This document shows, in pieces, positions 61,146 through 64,000 of a DNA stretch of 64,000 nt. Each line of letters begins with the position of its first letter. Within the stretch, counting starts at the first letter, position 1. Location of the stretch: NCBI GenBank assembly GCA_001643675.2, contig LSRY02000017.1, positions 372,001-436,000 on the forward strand, in the 5' to 3' direction. The notes below the pieces were generated by a model that worked only from the letters and a program-made list of their open reading frames with translations, ran no database searches and had not been told where the DNA came from. The DNA is from Monocercomonoides exilis (Eukaryota; Preaxostyla; Oxymonadida; Polymastigidae). Both the position numbers and the translations under genes were made by a program.

Positions 61146-62602
61146 TTATAACTCTTCTGCATTGTATTCAACAAAGTGTTCTGTATCAACTGGTTTATAT
61201 TCAATCTTTGGACGTGTAAAATCTTCCTCGTTTGCTTTGTGTTGGCGAATCTTCAGTTTTCTTTCAGCATCTTCATCCAACAGCCTGCAGAACTCACGCT
61301 CGTCCTCCATAAATGGATAGAACGTACGCTTGGCAAAGTCTTCCCACTCAAAGATATCATCGCCAATAAAGATGTTGTCAAAGATGGTTCCTGCTTTCAC
61401 CTGCCACAAGTCAAATCCAACATATCGGATGTTCTTTGTCCAATACAATTCATTGGCAAATCTCCAGTTCGGATTCGGAATCGTCGGAGGAACCCATGGG
61501 CCTTTATAATTCGGATTAGGGATTTTCCTGCCAACCCATTTTCCTTTGTAGTTGGGGTTGGGAATCAGCGGAGGCTTCCAAATATGAGGATCATCTTCGT
61601 CTGTCTTGAAGGGAGACATTACACCGCTGAATTCGGGCTTCCGACTACGAGAATTCAGCCAATCAAGATGCTCCTGGTGTCTCAATTCATCTTGAAGCTC
61701 ATCCCAATTGTCTGGCTTTACAGCATTTTCATCGCGTATAAGCGGACGATCATCCCAGTCATCAGGCTTTTGAGGTGCATTTGGATCGTCTATTTCTGGT
61801 CTATCATCCCAATCGTCAGGCTTTACTGCATCTGGATCAGAAATCTTTTCATTCAAAAATAAATGTGTAAAAATGAAAAAAAATTGACAATTTTTTCAAC
61901 AAAAGCACAAACCAATCTTGGTCCAAGTACATCAAACTCATCGCGAAGAAGGCCTGTATAGTTTAATTTCCCATCAATGCGAATTTCAAATGTGTTGCTT
62001 GGCTTTATGATGAGGGTATACATGTGAGTGTAGTTATCATGAACCGTCTCCATCATTGTACGTGTCTGAAATGTATAGTTACCAAATTTCATGATGAAGT
62101 GGAGAGGAGTACTAACATCTGATCTATAATCCGCACCAAACATAATTTCATATGGATCTGATTCACAGAATTTTTTTTGATCAATTTCATCAGACAACAA
62201 TTTAATATATGCACCAGTCATATTTGCTCGTTCTTCCATTTTGACTGTATATGAAATGATTAATAATTTACCCCTATTATCAATGTTTTGGCCAATATCA
62301 GCTGTGAGATGATAAAACTTTTTGTTATCAAGCGTTTTCATTCCAACTTGAACATCCCAATTTCCAAAGAATGTCCCAGCATCCCATCCGACTCTTCCTC
62401 TCATATTATCAGTCTTATGTGCATCAGATTCAACCCATCTTTTTCGCCAATTTTCTGATGTTAACATTAAATATAAGGCAATTCCAAGATTATAAAGTTT
62501 AAATCAAAACATAAAACATATCAAATTCACACTATTAAATTCTTCGGAAAACCAAATCTTCGAGTAAGTTAACGAAAATAACAGGAAAACCACCAGCCCC
62601 AT
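61146..62602 (-). CDS. CALR: Calreticulin (ER lectin chaperone)
   Basis: Three minus-strand exons (62533-62602, 61913-62454, 61146-61844) join in frame to 436 residues. A signal peptide (MGLVVFLLFSLTYS) precedes FSEEFNKNWRKRWVESDAHK. The lectin domain shows FYHLTADIGQ, YIKLLSDEID and YEIMFGADYRSD. The P-domain has three DDWDDRP/DNWDEL-type A repeats (about residues 205-250) and IPNPNYKG[KP]W type B repeats (about 285-325). No transmembrane segment follows, so it is calreticulin, not calnexin. The protein ends ..EYNAEEL, a weak match to KDEL/HDEL retrieval signals, so retention may use a variant signal. Known: calreticulin folds N-glycoproteins and buffers ER calcium. Its ATG is 47 bp from the divergent ferlin ATG. 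Confidence 0.93.
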
Positions 62603-62649
62603 TTTGATTCAACGCGATAATGGAAATGATCATATACCCATAAAATTTC
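62603..62649. promoter_or_regulatory. 47-bp bidirectional intergenic region
   Basis: Only 47 bases separate the divergent ATG codons of calreticulin and ferlin. Both promoters, or their cores, must fit here or extend into the coding regions. It includes TGATCATATA at 62626-62635. Confidence 0.45.
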
Positions 62650-64000
62650 ATGGAAGCTCTTGAGAGAGCCGAATCATCCCGTAATGCGGGGCCTGGAGGG
62701 GTCCAGCAATTCTCAGTAAGAATTTGCGTTATAGAATGCAGAGATTTAAAGGCTAAGTGCGTTTTATTTTGATTTTTTTATAACTTTATTCAATTATCAA
62801 ACATAACTATTGTATTAGAAACAAAAATATGATGTCTGATCCGGTGTGCTATATACGCACTTGTGGAGAATCTCAGCACACTACCATAAAGAAGAAAACA
62901 CTTTCGCCATATTGGGAAGAAATGTTTTTCTTTGATGTGAAAGTTACCAGGCAACAATTTAATGATGCAAAGATACAGTTCCAGGTATTTAATGCGAATA
63001 CATTTAAAAGAAACGAACTCATTGGAGCGTTCGAATTTGATTTGGTATGCTTGATTGAATTTTTTGAAATTTAGAATAAAAATCACTTCGAAAAAATTTC
63101 TTATAGTCTCGTGTATATGGTGAAGAAAATCACGAAGTGTGGAGAAAGTGGGTGGGATTGTATAACAATGATGCAGGTGCTGATTTGCAAGGTTATCTGC
63201 GCATTTGCATCACTGTTCTTGGACCCGGAGATATTCCTCCAAATCATGACGATGACGAAGATGATGAAGAGGTCGAAGGAGATGACCTTCAAAAAATGGT
63301 TTTGCTCCCTCCTCAGATTGAAAGGATCGGATATGAACTGCTTGTTCGCGCATATAGAGCTGAAAAATTACCAAAAATGGATACATGTTTGCAAAAAATT
63401 TCCTTGAAGATTTATAAGCAGATTTTTTAATGATGTTTTTTTTTTCATTATTGAAACAAATATGACTTACAGTTGGAAAGGTTGATTGCTTTATCCAAGC
63501 ACAATTTGCAGCAGAAAAGAATGAGACAGATGTGGTGAAAGAAAACTACAATCCAATTTGGAACACCGAGCTCCGTGTGCCTGTGTATGTCCCTGCAATG
63601 ACTGACCGTGTGATGATCCGAACTATGGACTGGGAGAAGCTCGGCGATCCACGTCCGATAGCTACAATGAATTTCAAGTGGTCCTCTATTGTGTTGGATC
63701 ATTTTGGGCCGGCTTGGGTTAACACGTTTGTGTTGTTCATTATTTTAAGCTAAAATAAAAGTTATGTTCTTCTTAAATGATTTGATGCTTCTTTCTCAAT
63801 TAACAAAAAATCTTGGATGATAAATATTTTCATTTATTCCTCATACTCTTTTTTTTCACCTCTTCACACTTGACTTTCATACACAATTTCGACCTCCTTC
63901 AATAACATCCACTTGATTAGATATGGCGCCTACCCCGTCTCAATGCGTGACAAAGCACAGTTCGCAAAGGCCATCACTGCCATTGCGCGAATCAATGCAG
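62650..64000 (+). CDS. Ferlin-family C2-domain membrane-fusion protein (3' part outside window)
   Basis: Exons 62650-62756, 62819-63044, 63107-63386, 63473-63725 and 63921 onward join in frame to 315 codons so far. A first C2 domain starts VQQFSVRICVIECRDLKAK and continues DPVCYIRTCGE..SPYWEEMFFFDV. It is followed by the ferlin FerI region (YGEENHEVWRKWVGLYNNDA, GYLRICITVLGPGD, LLPPQIERIGYELLVRAYRA) and a second C2 (VDCFIQAQFAA, YNPIWNTELRVPV, RTMDWEKLGDP) ending in FGPAWVNTYGAYPV. This order and the FGPA[CW][VI]N motif are specific to ferlins. Known: ferlins are large tail-anchored calcium-responsive proteins of vesicle fusion and membrane repair. The first exon lies in a GC-rich patch that at first sight resembles an RNA. 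Confidence 0.92.

Noticed and set aside
62650-62745. GC-rich patch with four consecutive small hairpins, first taken for a structured RNA
   Set aside because: It translates as the first ferlin exon (VQQFSVRICVIECRDLKAK) and splices in frame to DPVCYIRTCGE. The stems are only 4-8 bp and explained by chance.

Overview
The window is nuclear DNA from a unicellular eukaryote. It is AT-rich, and most genes are split by short introns (about 40-90 nt) that end in T-rich ..TTTAG or ..TTTCAG. Most introns are GT-AG and at least two look like GC-AG. Proteins carry long serine runs built from pure trinucleotide repeats. TAA, TAG and TGA all act as stops in conserved genes: a Rab ends CPC-TGA, calreticulin and ubiquilin end in TAA. 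The very large Pmp-like surface protein, rich introns and polyserine suggest a metamonad-like protist, but lineage is inference only.

Host genes fill 1-29.7 kb and 61.1-64 kb. In order they are: a giant secreted Pmp/beta-helix protein (-, runs off the left edge), an HSBP1-like protein (+), a multi-pass membrane RING E3 with a split RING (+), a ZC2HC zinc-finger protein (+), a pseudokinase with an alpha-solenoid-like tail and an 85-copy pentamer satellite in an intron (+), a coiled-coil Ser/Pro-rich protein (-), a probable ornithine decarboxylase antizyme that needs +1 frameshifting at TTT-TGA (+), a Rab GTPase (-), ubiquilin (+), an ENTH/epsin adaptor (+), and at the right edge calreticulin (-) and a ferlin (+) only 47 bp apart. 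Several are protein-quality-control or vesicle-traffic genes, but clustering does not prove joint function.

The centre (30.8-60.1 kb) is mobile DNA with readable nesting. A short element A (ends GGGTGAT.., 4-bp repeats ATTT, 33192-60112) contains a Merlin/ISXO2-type element B (33267-59924, ~180-bp terminal inverted repeats, exact 8-bp target duplication AAATAAGT). B's DDE transposase gene is cut in two by a 20.8-kb element C (38224-59033, ~26-bp terminal repeats of the same GGGTGAT family as A, 4-bp duplication ATAT). Removing C and one ATAT restores the transposase frame exactly. C carries an intact three-exon gene fusing a complete ubiquitin-specific protease to a transposase-like DDE/RNase-H-type domain. 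Five bases after its stop lies a candidate structured RNA. A near-identical 1,258-bp inverted repeat flanks this core. Outside it lie long protein-like frames interrupted by stop codons but with few frameshifts, apparently decayed captured genes. A separate ISXO2-type element with a broken transposase sits just outside at 30.8-32.8 kb.

The main candidate for an undescribed system is element C: a large transposon family with a protease-transposase fusion, a structured 3' RNA, a big inverted duplication and decaying cargo.
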